NCBI GenBank assembly: GCA_024743095.1
Contig: JANSXF010000006.1
Location: 33,740-97,739, forward strand
Length of the DNA stretch: 64,000 bases
Direction of reading: 5' to 3'
Origin: Flavobacteriaceae bacterium
Lineage (GTDB): Bacteria > Bacteroidota > Bacteroidia > Flavobacteriales > Flavobacteriaceae
Shown piece by piece: positions 36,786 to 48,100 of the stretch. Every line of letters begins with the position of its first letter. Position 1 is the first letter of the stretch. The position numbers were made by a program, and so were the translations under genes. The notes under the pieces were generated by a model. That model was not told where the DNA came from. It saw only the letters and a program-made list of their open reading frames with translations, and ran no database searches.

Positions 36786-37448
36786 ATGATCGATGATATC
36801 CAAGCTGCCATCCCTTTGGGATTTTTGTTGAGCTTTATGATAGGACCTGTTTTCTTTGTATTGTTGGAAACCAGTGCCACAAAAGGCTTTAGGGCAGGAG
36901 TGAGTTTGGATATCGGGGTTATTTTGGCCGATATTGTTTTTTTGCTCATAGCCTATTTCAGTAGTTTTCAGTTATTGGAGAATTTGAGCAACGAACCTGG
37001 ATTATTTGTCTTCGGCGGGATGATCTTATTGGTGTACGGAATTTTTCTTTTTGTGAAGAAGGCCAAGAAAAAGGCCAATGTCAAGGCATCCAAGGGAACT
37101 TATTTTGGATTGTTGGTAAAGGGCTTTCTTTTGAATTTTATCAATATAGGGGTACTTGCCTTTTGGTTGGGGCTCATAATTGTAGTGGGGCCCAGTTTGG
37201 AGAACAGTCCCAATAGAATGACGGTGTTTTTCGGTACCGTGCTGATGGTGTACTTTGCAACGGACCTGATGAAAATAGTCTTGGCCAAACAATTGAAAAA
37301 ATACTTGACCCAAGAACGGATCGTACTGATCAAAAAGGGATTGGGGATCGTACTGATCATTTGTGGCATTGTACTGATAAGCAAGGGCTTTTTACCAAAC
37401 GACCGTTTCGACCTTCAAGAGCGGATAGAAAGAATAGAGGACCTGTAG
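36786..37448 (+). CDS. LysE family translocator
   Basis: 220-residue inner-membrane protein with six predicted helices and the LysE/RhtB pattern: N-terminal IPLGFLLSFMIGPVFFVLLE, the charged loop with KKAKKKA near 92-98, and FLLNFINIGVLAFWLG in the middle (the family's NP..W motif is here N-I-G). Members export amino acids or small metabolites. Substrate unknown. It has a short charged C-terminal tail (LQERIERIEDL). Followed by a bidirectional terminator. Confidence 0.87.
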   Translation: MIDDIQAAIPLGFLLSFMIGPVFFVLLETSATKGFRAGVSLDIGVILADIVFLLIAYFSSFQLLENLSNEPGLFVFGGMILLVYGIFLFVKKAKKKANVKASKGTYFGLLVKGFLLNFINIGVLAFWLGLIIVVGPSLENSPNRMTVFFGTVLMVYFATDLMKIVLAKQLKKYLTQERIVLIKKGLGIVLIICGIVLISKGFLPNDRFDLQERIERIEDL

Positions 37449-37454
37449 AACAAA

Positions 37455-37481
37455 AAAACCCAGCACTGGGTACTGGGTTTT
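37455..37481. terminator. Bidirectional terminator between the LysE-type gene and tRNA-Cys
   Basis: AAAACCCAG (37455-37463) pairs perfectly with CTGGGTTTT (37473-37481), loop 9 bases. A-run before and T-run after let it serve both the rightward operon and the leftward tRNA-Cys transcript. Confidence 0.85.
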
Positions 37482-37482
37482 G

Positions 37483-37553
37483 AGGCATCGAGCGGATTCG
37501 AACCGCTGTACAAGCTTTTGCAGAGCTCTGCCTAGCCACTCGGCCACGATGCC
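37483..37553 (-). tRNA. tRNA-Cys (GCA)
   Basis: 71-nt cloverleaf on the minus strand. Acceptor GGCATCG/CGATGCC, D-arm with GGCCGAGTGGCTAGGC, anticodon stem GAGCT/AGCTT with loop CTGCAAA (anticodon GCA, U33 present), T-arm GGTTCGAATC. Discriminator T, as required for cysteinyl-tRNA synthetase. Ordinary functional tRNA-Cys. CCA is not encoded. Confidence 0.95.
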
Positions 37554-37629
37554 AAAGGGATCGCAAAGCTAAAAATATTTTATGAATATTCAGATCGAAA
37601 ATAATCTAAATATTCGTGTAATGGATTTG

Positions 37630-37701
37630 AGGCATCGGGTGGACTCGAACCACCATAAAAATCCTTGCGGGACTTTGTCTATCCAATTCGACCACAATGC
37701 C
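37630..37701 (-). tRNA. Second tRNA-Cys-like gene with unusual anticodon loop
   Basis: 72-nt sequence on the minus strand that folds as a tRNA and is clearly related to the tRNA-Cys 77 bp away (same acceptor apart from one G-U pair, same discriminator T). The stems differ from the first copy but still pair: D-stem GTC/GAC, anticodon stem AAGTC/GATTT, T-stem GGTGG/CCACC. The anticodon loop reads CCGCAAG: anticodon GCA but C instead of the universal U at position 33, and C32/G38 could pair, shrinking the loop. Either a diverged working tRNA or a decaying duplicate; compensated stems favour past or present function. Confidence 0.7.
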
Positions 37702-37765
37702 GTTTAAATTGATAAAAACAAAAATAAAAAAACATATTTGTATTCAGTGCTTAATTATCAGCGGT

Positions 37766-38122
37766 TTATCGAGTAATTCCGAGTTTCACCGAAACACTTT
37801 CCACATCGCCCCCGATGGGCGGATTGATTTTGGAAACTTCCACTTCCACTTCGCTCACCTCTTCTATTTCTTTGAATATGCGATCGATAATACGTTTGGC
37901 CACATGTTCCAATAAATTGGAACGTACCTTCATTTCTTCTTTTATGATATTGTTCAGATGGACATAGTCCACGGTTTCGCTCAACTGATCGGAGATTGCA
38001 GCTTTGGAGAGGTCGGCAGAAATCTCAAGATCCACCCTGTAATCGCTCCCGATGAGCATTTCTTCCTTTAAACATCCGTGGTTGGAATGTATCCTAATGT
38101 TCTTTAACCTGATTTTACCCAA
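37766..38122 (-). CDS. folB: Dihydroneopterin aldolase
   Basis: 118-residue tunnelling-fold enzyme of folate synthesis that converts dihydroneopterin to 6-hydroxymethyl-dihydropterin and glycolaldehyde. Start IRLKNIRIHSNHGCLKEEMLIGSDYRVDLEI, with the pterin-binding Glu in the GCLKEE segment; later DQLSETVDYVHLNNIIKEEM, LLEHVAKRIID and the C-terminal KINPPIGGDVESVSVKL. Complete and of normal length. Single gene; other folate genes are not adjacent. Confidence 0.93.
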   Translation of the reverse strand: MGKIRLKNIRIHSNHGCLKEEMLIGSDYRVDLEISADLSKAAISDQLSETVDYVHLNNIIKEEMKVRSNLLEHVAKRIIDRIFKEIEEVSEVEVEVSKINPPIGGDVESVSVKLGITR

Positions 38123-38169
38123 AACTATGAATTATAAGAAAGGGCAAAAGTACGTCAAAACACATTAAA

Positions 38170-39129
38170 TCAATACATACATCTACAGTTACTTATTCCT
38201 TGGAAAAGATCCATTCCCACAGTAACTACGTGTGTACCTGTACTATATCCCAAAATTTCGTTGGTGATTACCTGATAGGAATAGCCAAAATAGAAGTTAC
38301 TTTTCTTAAGTCCGGCTATAGGTGCAATGTACAAGGGTTCCCCCAATTGGTCGTTCAAAAAACGATAGGTAAGGCCCACATAATAATAATCTTCAAAATC
38401 ACGGAAACGGAACTTGGCGTTCAAATCGGTAACCGAGCGGCCATCGCTCTCGAACCACTGAAAGAAAACGGAGGGCTCAATTTCCAATTTACTGTTCTTG
38501 CTCTTTGAAAAGCTATAACCGGAATATAGGTAGTAGTTTCTAAGCTTATTGGGCTCTATGGTAATGATATCGGTATTGAAATTGGACAGATCCTTGTTCA
38601 GCACATTACCTGCATTTGCACTAAAGAAGAACTTGTCGTAACGATAAAGTACGCCCAAGTCAAAATTGTGGTTGGTCGTGGCCTTATCATCGGCCGGTAA
38701 TTGGCCGTTGTTTTCCCTGAACTGTTCGACATCTATCCGGAACTGGTTAAAGTTATAGGAGATACCAAAGGAGAGGAAAATATCGTCGTACCTATCCAAT
38801 GTCAAATGGTGTGCAAAAGAGACCCTGGCCCCTCTTTGCCGTGTATATCCGTTGCTATCGTTGTACAAAAGCATACCGACCCCAGATCTGTTTCCTATCC
38901 TGGCATCTGCGGCCAAGGTCTGGGTATCCGGGGCATCTTCTATTCCCACCCACTGTGTAAGACCGTTTAAACGGACTTTTATATGATCTCCTATACCTGC
39001 ATAGGTCGGGGACATTAAAAATGGGTTATCGGCGATATATTGGGACAATTGGGGTACGGTCAACTCTTGTCCCCTGGCACACAGTACCAAGGAAAACAAT
39101 AAGATTGTTAGGTATGTTCTTTTTTGCAT
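38170..39129 (-). CDS. sprF: PorP/SprF family T9SS membrane protein
   Basis: 319-residue outer-membrane beta-barrel protein with a signal peptide (1-20) and the PorP/SprF pattern: PQLSQYIADNPFLMSPTYAGIGDHI, GVGMLLYNDSNGYTR, then barrel strands to the C-terminus. It lies 21 bp downstream of the giant SprB-like gene. In F. johnsoniae, SprF is encoded directly after SprB and is needed to display SprB on the surface through the type IX system; the same role is inferred here. Confidence 0.9.
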   Translation of the reverse strand: MQKRTYLTILLFSLVLCARGQELTVPQLSQYIADNPFLMSPTYAGIGDHIKVRLNGLTQWVGIEDAPDTQTLAADARIGNRSGVGMLLYNDSNGYTRQRGARVSFAHHLTLDRYDDIFLSFGISYNFNQFRIDVEQFRENNGQLPADDKATTNHNFDLGVLYRYDKFFFSANAGNVLNKDLSNFNTDIITIEPNKLRNYYLYSGYSFSKSKNSKLEIEPSVFFQWFESDGRSVTDLNAKFRFRDFEDYYYVGLTYRFLNDQLGEPLYIAPIAGLKKSNFYFGYSYQVITNEILGYSTGTHVVTVGMDLFQGISNCRCMY

Positions 39130-39150
39130 GGGGTAATAGCAGGTTAAGTT

Positions 39151-42100
39151 TTATTCTCTGTATAATGTAAAGTGACCTACAAACTCTCTGTTGTCCTGTG
39201 CTCCTTCGAGTCGTACAACATACCAGTAATCTCCGGTAGGCAATGGTTTTCCATCGTAATTTCCATCCCATCCCTTTACGTTGCGGGTCATCTCTTCCAC
39301 TACTCTACCATAACGGTCATAAATTTTGATTAGTACGTCCGGGAACCCTTCAATGTTGTCAGGTATCCAAATATCGTTGCGACCGTCACCATCCGGGGTG
39401 AAAAAGTTAGGGAATTCGATATCTATGAACTCCATAAAAATTTCGGCGGTGGCCTCACAACCGTTCTGATCTATCACCGTTACGGTATAAGTTCCCGTTC
39501 TATTTATATAGAAGGTGTTATCGGTTCCGTTATCGACATCATTAAAGAAGAAGGTATAATCCTCCACTCCACCTTCGGCAATTGCCGTAATTTGATTGAT
39601 GGTGCTGTTCTCCAATGTCAGGACCAAAGGTTCAAAAGTGTCAATGGTAAAGTCATAGGTTGCCATACATCCATTGGCATGTGCTATGGTCAGGTAATGA
39701 TCACCCGGGGCCATATTGGTAAAGTCAGCGGACAATTGCATATCTGCCGGGTCGGTAGAATCCAGGGCATACATGAGATCACCGGCTATGGATTCGTCCT
39801 CCAAAACAATATTCAAATAATTGTTGGGTATGTTTCCGGTACACTCGTACATGGGCGTTAGGGTGGCCGCGAGGATAACACCCGGGTCTATTTCCACGAT
39901 AACATTGGTCTCACAACCTTGGGCATCCCTTATAAATACCACATGTGTTCCTGCCGTTAAGTCTTGAAACAGGAATTGGTCCTGTACAAAGTTTGCATCC
40001 GCGCTACTGTTCAAGCTTGTTTGGTAAGGAGCTGTTCCTCCAGTTATCTGAATTTCGAAAGAACCATCGCCACTTTCAAAACAAACCTCATCCATAATGT
40101 TGATGGCCTCGGCAACAATGGGTTCTGGTTGCTCAAGCTCAAATTGGAAGGTAATGAAACATCCATTGACATCTTGTGCGATGACATCGTAGATGCCAGG
40201 CGCCAAATCGGTAAAGGTGTTTTGGGTGTCGAATCTGTTCAGGTTTGGTGAAATGGCATATAAAATCTCACCTGTTCCACCGGACACCTCAACGGAAATG
40301 CTACCATCTTCCATTCCGTCACAGGTAATATCGGTAAATTCTTCCCTATCGACCTGTAAGGGGGCCGGATCTACGATAGGAATCATCGGGGACTCCTCGA
40401 TACAGTCTTCGCTGGTTACCCTAACATAGTATTCACCGGCCATTAGGTTGTCGAACCTTCCCGTGGTATTGGGCCCATCTACCAGATTACTGAAGCTGGC
40501 ATCGCTGAACAATTCGTAGCTATAGTTGCCCAGACCTCCCGTTGCACGTGCAATAATGGTTGCAGTGGCTTCGCCCGCACAGTTGATAAAGGCCGCAGAA
40601 TCATCGATATCCAAGGTCAAAGCAGGAGGCTCTCTGAGACTGACCTGATTGGAAATCATGGCAGTACAAAGATTTGAATCCCTCACCTGAAATTGATACT
40701 CACCGGCTCCCCTATTAAAGAAGTCGTGATATGTAGGATGCTCAAAATCTTCCCAAGTTGAAGTAATTTCATCAAAATATTGATATGCGCCGGTTCCACC
40801 CGAGGCGGACAAACGCATGCTACCGTCGGTCAAACACGTCAGGTCCGCTAGTTTGATCAGGGAAGCGCTTACTTCTGTTGGTTCGTTAATTGTAACGGTA
40901 TCGGTTGTATAACTACAGTTCCAATTATCGGTAATGGTAATACTATAGGTTCCGGCACCCAAATTATTGAACATATTGCTGCTTTGGGCACCTGTGGTGA
41001 ATACGATGGCCGTTCCCGCCTGATCGTAGTAGTTCAGTTGATAGTCATAGGAACCACTTCCACCGGTAACATTGTCCGCCCATACAGATGCACTTTCGTC
41101 CCCATAGCACAATAGGTCTATTGGTGCAGCGTCAATATCCGCAACAATTGGATCTACAGGATCTAAGATCAAAGAAGTATTATCAATAATCTCACAACCT
41201 TTACTATCGGTCACGCTTACTTCATAAGAACCAGCAGATAGGCCTGTGAATACATAACTATGTACATCGTAGATCGTGGGGTACACCTGCGTTGTGGTGG
41301 TATTGGTCAGAACAATATCATATGGGGCATATCCGCCTGTTGGAGCAATGAGTACTTCTCCCATATCATCGGTACAGGTGACACTGGCCAGTTGTTGTGG
41401 CGTAACCTCCAATTCACTGCTTGGCGCAATAATGGTTTCCGTACCTGAGGTAGCTGTACAATAGGGAGCTTCTGTAGCTTCTACCTCAACATAATAGTTA
41501 CCACCAAGCAAATCGGGATGGGTTATGGTCAATGGGCCGGATGAAGTGTTATCATTTCCCGATACGATCAGGGTGCCATCCATCCTGTACACATCATAGT
41601 CATAAGCTCCTGGTACTGTATATCCTGTAACTTCGATTATTAATTCACCTGGATTGCCACAAATCACTGGCGTTGTATCTATGATTTCTACATCAATTGT
41701 GTCGTATGGATCAATTGTATAGATTTCCTCTACATAACAACCTGTGACATCATTAGTGGCACGGAATGTATAACTGCCTGCCTGGGTTAACTCAAACGTT
41801 GCGGAAATAGGGGTAACCGAACTAGCCACGACGCTTCCATAAGGATTGCCGACAGGCAATAATTCGAATGTGTAGGTATCGCCAGGGATGGATTCGGTAA
41901 CGGTCAGGATCACGCTTTCTGGATCGTTACAGGTTATGGCCAGATCCTGTGCAATATCCAAGGTAAAGGTATTGAGTGGTTGGACCGTAATACTGTCCGG
42001 GTATTCACAACCATTGGCATCCCTAACAATGTAATTGATCGTTTGAACGCTTCCATCGTCCACTACATCGAATGTAGCTTCAGAGGTAAAGCTGTTCCCA

Positions 42101-45100
42101 TCAAAACTGTACAGATAGGGATCAGGACCCGCAAAAGGCGTACCTCCATTGGCCGTAACCATTATGGTGGATTCAACCACGGAATTACTCGGGGTACATT
42201 CAAAAGGCGTAGCCGTAGCCGTAGCATCCAAAATAGCAGGTTGGATTATGGTCTCCGTTTTAATGTCCTCACACCCACGTGAAGAAACCACACGGACTTC
42301 ATATGCTCCCTCTGGCAGATTCTCGAACAAGGGATTGTTCTGTAATGGCCTACTTGGTGCACCGGCAATTCCGATCAATTCGTATTGGTAGATCGGGTTT
42401 GTTGCGGTGGCGGGATCAAGGTTGGCCCTTATACTTCCATCATTTCCACCAAAACAGCTTACATTGACAATTGTTGCATCCTCTAGGATAGGATCAACCT
42501 TATCATCCAATGTTTGGCGTACTTCATAGGTACAAGGCTCGGTAGTGTTTAAATCTGTAATTGTGAAGATATATTCCCCGGGTTGCGTAAGACCTGTGAA
42601 AATACCATCCGCGTCCGCATCGATCGATACATTGCCCAATGGGTCTTCAACGCTGTATTCCAAGTTAGGGGAGCCACCGGTTACATTAATGGTGATCTGT
42701 CCTCCTGGATTAACAGGGTCACAATCAATAGTTTTATCCACGGTAGCATTGGCTGTCATGGCATTGGTAAGAACAACGGGGCCCACTATTTCAAAACAGC
42801 CCCATTGGTCTTCAATATAGACCTCATAGCTTCCCGCTCCCAATCCAGAGAATATGGTGTTGGTCTGTGGTGAACCTACGTTGGTTCCATTTTGTATCAA
42901 TTGATAGGTGTAGTTGCTTCCTTGACCACCACTTACAGGGTCGGTTGCAGGGATGCCCACTACTTCGATCTCACCTTGCAGGTTGGTACAATTGGCCTGG
43001 TTGATCCGTAGATCGGCCACAATAGGGTCCGGAAGGGTCAGGTCTACATCCGGCAACTGTACGGCACATCCTTCTTGGTCCATTATCCAAACATGGTAGG
43101 TACCGGCCGGAAGACCACCAAACCTTGCATTGGGCACATAGTTGGACGGATTGTTCGGACCTGGGTTCGGGGTGGTGCTCACATAGTAGGAATATCCGCC
43201 CCATCCACCTTGAACATCAACAACGTCTATGATTCCATTGTCCCCGGGGTCGCAGGTTATAGGGGTCACTTCGGTGTCCCCGGTTATTGCAGAGGAAGGC
43301 CCGGCAATGGTGAAGGCTTCCATATTTGTACATTCTGGGAAGGCATCTTGCGAAATTTCAACAATATAGCTTCCTGCTGCTATTGAAATGGGTGGCGTTG
43401 GTCCAGTCGTGGAGGAATTGCCATTACTGGCCACGGTATCGTCCGATGGATCGTTAGGGGTACCGTTGGTATTGTAGATTGTCCAATCGAAACCTCCTGC
43501 ATAGGTTGCGTCCAACAGTTCAAAAGTAACCTCTCCGGTAGCCGTACCATAACAGATAACATCGCTTACCACATTGACATCAATGGTAAAGGTATTGGGG
43601 TCGGCAATGGTCTGCGAAGTGGTAACCGTACAGCCCGTATCAAGGTGTCGAACCACGAAATTGTGTGTTCCGGCACTCAATCCACCAAATACTTCTGATG
43701 ATTGCCATGTGGCCCCATTGTCTATGCTGTACTCAAAACGGGATGGATCACCAGCTGTTGAAGTTACTGTAATGGTAATTTCCCCATCAGCTACGGGATT
43801 ACAGCTTATAGGATTGGTTATGGCCGCTGTGGCATCAGTGATTTCATCAAAAGGAGCTATTAAGGCATCGATATAGCCGGTACAACCATTTTCATCATAT
43901 ACGGTTACCCTTATGTCCCTACCATTGGGATCTGTTTCGAGATAAACGCTGTTTGGACCATTTTGCATGACGGTGCCACTTATATTGTCCCTGAACTCGT
44001 AGCGAACATAGGTTCCGGTTCCACCAGATATATCCGCTGGATCTACTGTGATGATGGCATTGTTCATATTGTTGCCCGCAACACAGCCAAACTGCACCAC
44101 ATCGACATCGGCAATGGTAACAGGGTCAGGCTCGTTGATAACGATCCCTGTAATATCGAAAGGACAATTGTTAGACCCTACGGCACGGACATCGTAAGTT
44201 CCTGCGGGCAGGTTTTCAAAGGTATTTCCGTTCAACACAGCACCAGCGGGCATTGGTGTTAATGTATATGTCAACGGAAGGATACCATTATCAACAGGTA
44301 TTAGCGTAATGCTTCCGTCATTGCCCCCGAAGCAGGTCACATCTACATGGGTTTCGGTAAAATCTGGAATTGGAGCTTCTGGAACATCAATTGTGATGGA
44401 TTTGGGACAGTTTGGAGGTGCTGTTCCCATGTCAAACACAATTACATCATAACTTCCGGCAACTGCGGCGTCAGTCCATGTAAACTGGTTCGAAGCATCT
44501 AAGGTAAGTACGCTTCTAACCTCATCGTTAGATCCTGGACCATCGATCATATACTCATAGTTTCCTGATCCAGAGATTACTTCGATCAATAATTCTGCAT
44601 TGCCCGCATCTCCTAATTCACAATCCAATGCAACGGTTTGTGTCACAGTAAATTCTAATGGAGGGGCAATATTGAAAATATCCGTATCGGTACAACCGTT
44701 CAAGTCCCTTACTGCTATACTTTGATTAGTACCAGAACTTAGTCCTGAAATGGTATATTGGTTGCTGCCATCAAAAGTGAAGGTTTGGTAGGCCGAGCCA
44801 TTCACGCTTATTTGGAAAGGCGACATTGCCACTGAAGGATTGTCCAAGGTCACGGTAACTTGGAACAGGCCCTCTTCCACACACTCATCTACGACGGCAA
44901 TGGATATTTCCGGGCTTGGGTCTTCAAGTACCGTAACGGGATCACTTTGGATACAATCGTTGGCATCTTTTACGTAAACCATGTAATCTCCCCCCTCTAC
45001 ATTTACTGTGGTCGAGCTGGTCCAACCACTGTCGGCGGCTGTTGGTGCTGGATCTGTTGCCAATAGGTATTGGAATTCATAGGGGGCCAGGCCAAATTGG

Positions 45101-48100
45101 GCCGATGCGGTAATTACACCTGCATTTGGGTTACAGTTGTCGTTTGTTGGTGAATCTGCGGTAAGCTGTAGCAAAGTCGGTGCTTGTTCGATAAGGAATT
45201 CATCCGAGGCAACGACACAACCTGCATTGGGTCCATCGCCCTCTTCATAAAGAATATAATATTCTCCGGGACTTAGACCAGTGGCAGTATCCGTTTCTGG
45301 ACCACCAACAGCTCCCGATATGGTCCCGGTAATCCCTGTTGTTGTATGGGTGTTGGTATAGAAAATTTCGTAATTCACATTATTTCCCCCATAATCCCTT
45401 ACTGTAAATTCGACGGTACCATCGGCCGCTCCGGTACAAGTGATGTCGGTCGAAGCATCTATGGTTGATGCCAAGTTTGAATCTGTAGCTACCGGAACTG
45501 TTGCTTCCTGTATATATTCACAGTTGGTATCCGTATCAAATACAATGAAGGTATAGGTAACCCCGGGAGTTAGACCAGTAAACAAGTGGGTGTTGTCCGG
45601 TGCGGGCAGTGGGTCTTCTGGGAACCATGATGGATCGGCCGCGTTGAAGGCTGGTGCCGGATAAATGGCAAAATAGAATGTTCCTGCACCTAAAGTTCCA
45701 TTAGAGGCTTCAGCTCTAACATTCATTTGTCCACTGCCGGGCGTACATCCAGAAGCACCCTGGGTAGTTATCAACACATCCGGACCCGTTGTTATGGTTA
45801 TCGTTGAAATGTCCTGGCATCCATTGGAATCGGTTACCACAAGGGTATAATCACCAAAGTCCAAACCTGTGAATGTGTGATCATTGGTACCGCTAGAGGT
45901 ATCATAGGTCAGGTTTACACTGTGATCATTGTTAAATACCTCATATATATATGTTGGTGTTCCTCCCGAAGCATCCACGGTTATGGTTCCCAACTCGGTG
46001 CTCAATGCAACACAGGTAAGGTTGGTGTGCGTTGAGTTCGGTACAATAGGTGTCGGTTCGGAAATCACAACAGGGAACGGGTCGGATACACAACCTTTGT
46101 CATCGGTTACGGTCACCTCATAAGATCCTGCAGGCAATCCCGTGGTTTGGGTCGTATAATCGATACCGGTAATTGTCTCGAATACATTTATGGTATATGG
46201 AGGGACTCCCACTGAGGTGTCGATAACAATATCCAATGCGCCGGTGTTTTCCCCGTTACACAAAATATCCGTTGGCGTAACACTGCTTATTTCGGGTTGG
46301 GTGGCGGGCGTTACTATGATACTGTTGGTCGTTGTGGTACAACCTGCGTCATCTGTTACTTGGAACATATAGGTTCCAGCGGTATCGGTATTGAATACAT
46401 TTGCTGTGAATCCAGAGGAGTTGTAGGTAGTTCCCCCATCGTTGGACCACTCATAGGTATAGGGACTTGTGCCACCGTTTGCAGTTATGGTAATAGTTGC
46501 ATCGGCCGAACAAGTCAAGTCGTTATCCAAGAAAGCAGAAGCCGTCAGGGAAGGATTGATCGTAGCTGTATCTTGGAGGGAACAACCGTATTGGTCACGA
46601 ACATCGATGGTGTATGTTCCAGAGGTCAAGTTTTCAAAAATATATGTGGTTCCGGTAGCAGGTGTTGGTGTCATCCAGGCACCACCGTTTAAGCTAAATT
46701 GATAGTTGCCGTTTCCATCGGTTACATCTACCCGAACGGTTCCATCATTGTTTCCGCTGTAACAGAGCGTTGGTGTTAAATCAAAAGCAATGGTTTCCGG
46801 TAGATCAATGGTTATGCTGGTTGTATCCTCGCACATATTGGTGTCCCTTGCCCTGATCACATAATCACCAGCGGCTATACCGGAGAAGGTGTTGGTAGGT
46901 TGGTAGATGACCACGGGCGTACCGCTTGTATCTTCCAATTGATATTGATAAGAAGGGGTTCCTCCCGTAGCGGTGGCCACAATGGTTGCTCCACCATTGG
47001 TACAGGTAAGTTCTGTGGTTACCGATGCAGTAACATCGACCAGATCGGGCTGTGCCAAGGTCTGGTTAAGGACCACAGAGCATGCGGGATCTCTTAAATC
47101 CACAAGGGTAATGGTATGGTTTCCTGCCGCAAGGCCGGTAATGGTAATAGGACTGGCCGTTTGGGTGCTGGATACCGGGTCACTATCCACTTGATAGGTA
47201 AATCCGAAGGCTGGATCAAAGTTTTCAACTTCAAAAGTGATGGTTCCATCATCTGCACCGTTACAAGTAAGGTCCGTGTAATTGGTTACTGCACCATCAA
47301 ATGCATTGCCGTCCTCAACATGGACATCCAAGGTGATGGACCCACCACAAACCTCAGGAATTTGATAGGCCTCAATATCATCAATGGCGATGTCATTTCC
47401 GTCTTCTACGGTCGAATTGGTCCGAATAACAATGTCCAAGTTTGAATAGGCACCGGGGTTTAGTGAAACTGTAGAATTGTGCCAATCAATTGCACTATTG
47501 TTTTTTGGTACACTGCCGGTCGTTGTACTGGCAATTACGGAACCTCCGCCATCTACCAATTGTATTTCCATGGAAGGATCACCTCCGATTTCTCCAGTCC
47601 TCAATAGGTTAAAGGCCCAAAGTGAAATGGTAATATCCCGGTTTGGCACGACCTCAACACCTGTTTTTTGATATACGATGCCCCCAACTCCGGCCACACC
47701 GCCCACGTTGATGGCCAAAAATCTTCCATTGGCCACTCCTGTATGGTCATCTGGACTTCGCCAGGTCCCATATGGGTTTGCGATAACCTGTGTTACGGAG
47801 TATTCTCCATCTTGTATATGGGTGTCTGTACCAAAACCACAGAGGCTTGCACTGCCGTTTTGTGGTTCATAGCAATAGACCGGATCGATTTCGGAAATGC
47901 TTGTATTTGGTCCCGTCCCAAAGTTTTCTGAAAGCAAAATACTTGGAGTAGGGGCCGAATTGCTGGTATAGTTTACGGTAATGGTATGGTTGCCTACGGG
48001 AACATCATTAAATACATTGGAGTCGTTCGGCGTATTTGGGGTGCCATTAATTTCGTAGGTATAATCAAAATCGGAACTATCGGGTGTTACGGTAATGGTA

